From contig JAVKSM010000009.1 of the NCBI GenBank assembly GCA_039583705.1, forward strand, positions 1 through 43,248: DNA of 43,248 bases. The letters run 5' to 3'. Origin of the DNA: JAVKSM01 sp039583705. GTDB taxonomy: Bacteria; Actinomycetota; Actinomycetes; Mycobacteriales; Pseudonocardiaceae. This document shows, piece after piece, positions 41,769 to 43,248 of the stretch. Each line of letters starts with the position of its first letter. Position 1 is the stretch's first letter. The position numbers were made by a program, and so were the translations under genes. The notes below the pieces were generated by a model. That model made no database searches. It was given only the letters and a program-made list of their open reading frames with translations, and was not told the origin of the DNA.

Positions 41769-42146
41769 ATGACAGAGCAGCAACGGGCCGAGGAGACCAC
41801 CGGCGGTGCGACCGCGGCGCCCGGGCAGCCGCCGGGGTCGGCGTCCGTTCCGGGGTCGGCGCCGGCCGCGGTGGCTGGCAGGCAGGGGCGGCCCGGGCTG
41901 CGGCCGACCCGGACGGGCAAGCTGTGGGTGGCGCTGACCCTGGGCGCTGTGGTCCTCGTGCTGTTGTTGGTCTTCATCCTGGAGAACCTGGAACGGGTCC
42001 GGGTCTCCTACTTCGGAGCCCAGGGGCAGCTCCCGCTGGGAGTCGCGCTGCTGCTCGCCGCGGTGGCCGGGGTGCTGCTGGTGGCGATCCCGGGTTACGG
42101 GCGCATCCTGCAACTGCGCCGGGCGGCCCGGGGGCGGCGCCGTTGA
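41769..42146 (+). CDS. LapA/DUF1049-like small membrane protein
   Basis: The 125-residue protein has a Pro/Ala/Gly-rich N-terminus (~60 residues), then a membrane segment LWVALTLGAVVLVLLLVFIL, the LapA-type linker ENLERVRVSYFGAQGQLPLG, a second membrane segment and a basic tail (RAARGRRR). This fits the LapA (DUF1049) family, a lipopolysaccharide-assembly name that does not apply in Actinobacteria; the role here is unknown. ATG 41769 is preceded by GGAGGAAGGA. The 85-bp gap after cbiG-cobJ contains a possible -10 (GATACT near 41730), so it may start a new unit. Its stop overlaps the downstream ligase start (TTGA). Confidence 0.78.
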   Translation: MTEQQRAEETTGGATAAPGQPPGSASVPGSAPAAVAGRQGRPGLRPTRTGKLWVALTLGAVVLVLLLVFILENLERVRVSYFGAQGQLPLGVALLLAAVAGVLLVAIPGYGRILQLRRAARGRRR

Positions 42147-43246
42147 CGGCCGTGCTCACCCTGGAGGGTGCCGCGTTGCCGGTGGTCGGCCGGGCCAGGG
42201 TCTACGTCTGCGGCATCACCCCGTACGACACGACCCACCTCGGCCATGCCGCCACGTTCGTCTGGGCGGACGCGGCGGTGCGCGTGCTGCGCCATCTCGG
42301 CGTCGAGGCCGACGTCTGCCGCAACGTCACCGACGTGGACGACGTCCTCGACGTGGCCGCCGCCCGGGCCGGCTGCCGCTCGGACAGCTTCGCCGCCGTA
42401 GGGCAGTTCCACTTCGAGCAGGACATGTCCGCACTGGGCGTGCGCCGGCCCAGCCACGAGCCGCGGGCGCACAACCACGTGGCGCACGTCGTCATGCTCG
42501 CGTCCGCGCTGCTGGCCGCCGACCGGGCCTACCTGCGGGACAGCACGGTCTACTTCCGGGGCGAGAAGATCCCGGAGTCGGCGGGCCTGGACCGGGACGG
42601 GGCGCTGCGGCTGGCCGCGGAGTACGGCGACCGACCGGAGGACCTCGCCAAGGACGACCCGTTCGACGTCGCGGTCTGGCGGCCGGCGCGGCCCGGCGAG
42701 GCGGCCTGGCCCAGCCCGTGGGGAGAGGGCCGGCCCGGCTGGCACGCCGAGTGCGCAGCCATGGCGCTGACCACGCTCGGGCCGGCGCTGGACCTGCACA
42801 CCGGTGGCGCGGACCTGCGTTTCCCGCACCACGCCTACGAGGCGGCGATGGCCGAGGCGGTGACCGGGGTCCGGCCCTTCGCCCGGGCCTGGCTGCACGT
42901 GGGCACCGTGCTGGTCGGCGGGGCGAAGATGGCCAAGTCGGCGGCCAACCTCGTGCTCGTCGGCGACCTGCTGCGCACCCATCCCGCCGCGGCGCTCCGG
43001 TTGCTCCTGCTCGACCGCCCGTGGGCGCAGCCCTGGGAGTACACGCCGGACACGCTGACGGCGGCGGCCGGGCGGCTGGAGCGGCTCTACGCCGCGGCCG
43101 CCCGCCCCGGGAGCGCAGGCGGCGCCGTCGAGGAGGTGGGTGCCGCGCTCGCCGACGACCTCGACGTGCCCCGCGCGCTGGACGCCGCCGAGGACGCCGG
43201 CGGCGCCGCGGCCCGCCTGGCGCTGTCCGTGCTCGCCCTGCGCTGA
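42143..43246 (+). CDS. MshC/cysteinyl-tRNA synthetase-like cysteine ligase paralogue
   Basis: Class I synthetase fold related to MshC, which joins cysteine to glucosaminyl-inositol in mycothiol synthesis. The 367-residue protein has the zinc Cys and HIGH region YVCGITPYDTTHLGHAAT, NVTDVDDVL, SPWGEGRPGWHAECAAMAL with the second Cys, HTGGADLRFPHH with the zinc His, and KMAKSAANLVLV in place of KMSKS. No C-terminal anticodon-binding domain of CysRS is present. It is ~40 residues shorter than MshC as I know it, and the KMSKS Ser is Ala, so it may be a paralogue with another acceptor. TTG 42143 overlaps the LapA-like stop; GTG 42152 is the alternative. It ends 2 bases before the window end. Confidence 0.82.
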   Translation: MTAVLTLEGAALPVVGRARVYVCGITPYDTTHLGHAATFVWADAAVRVLRHLGVEADVCRNVTDVDDVLDVAAARAGCRSDSFAAVGQFHFEQDMSALGVRRPSHEPRAHNHVAHVVMLASALLAADRAYLRDSTVYFRGEKIPESAGLDRDGALRLAAEYGDRPEDLAKDDPFDVAVWRPARPGEAAWPSPWGEGRPGWHAECAAMALTTLGPALDLHTGGADLRFPHHAYEAAMAEAVTGVRPFARAWLHVGTVLVGGAKMAKSAANLVLVGDLLRTHPAAALRLLLLDRPWAQPWEYTPDTLTAAAGRLERLYAAAARPGSAGGAVEEVGAALADDLDVPRALDAAEDAGGAAARLALSVLALR

Positions 43247-43248
43247 TC

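Overview
The window is about 43 kb of very GC-rich DNA with strong G/C third positions, many GTG starts and almost exclusively TGA stops. Gene content and order (rpsB-tsf-pyrH-frr-cdsA-rlmN, dxr-rip1-ispG-GNAT, mapB) match the conserved core of mycobacteria and related Actinobacteria. A red-type RuBisCO locus and a large cobalamin locus suggest a facultatively autotrophic actinomycete, possibly Pseudonocardiales. That placement is inference.

Region 1 (1-11955) is conserved core on the + strand: translation factors, UMP kinase, ribosome recycling, CDP-DAG synthase, RlmN, two MEP-pathway genes (dxr, ispG) around a site-2 protease, and a GNAT gene. A LigC-type ATP-dependent DNA ligase and a convergent stand-alone primase-polymerase (5875-6879) interrupt it. 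The first bases carry the rpsB 3' end, split by an in-frame TAA. Region 2 (12035-14726) holds a decaying ABC exporter (permease with an internal deletion, ATPase with a Ser-to-Pro signature), a DUF3054 membrane protein and mapB.

Region 3 (14735-22929) starts the cobalamin genes: cobQ on +, an ElaA-like GNAT, then a minus-strand operon cobN-cobT-cysG-like joined by 4-bp overlaps and headed by a cobalamin riboswitch (22778-22929). Region 4 (22948-30894) is a Calvin-cycle island: an SDR gene, phosphoribulokinase, a GAF-kinase/NarL two-component pair preceded by four 24-bp tandem repeats, and the minus-strand cluster cbbL-cbbS-cbbX-lysR. Region 5 (31223-43246) is a second cobalamin operon on +: a ChlI/ChlD-type chelatase subunit, cobO, cobB, cobI, cobM, [LuxR-type regulator pseudogene], cbiD, cobL, cbiG-cobJ fusion, a LapA-like membrane protein and an MshC/CysS-like cysteine ligase paralogue.

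The two cobalamin operons should together make adenosylated corrinoids; cobH, cobK, cobG, cobD and cobS are not in the window. The island separates cobN from its ATPase partner, and cbbL and the chelatase ATPase gene share a divergent ~400-bp control region with paired repeats. A recurring oddity is short tandem duplications (11-27 bp), several lying over stop codons and two breaking the regulator pseudogene.
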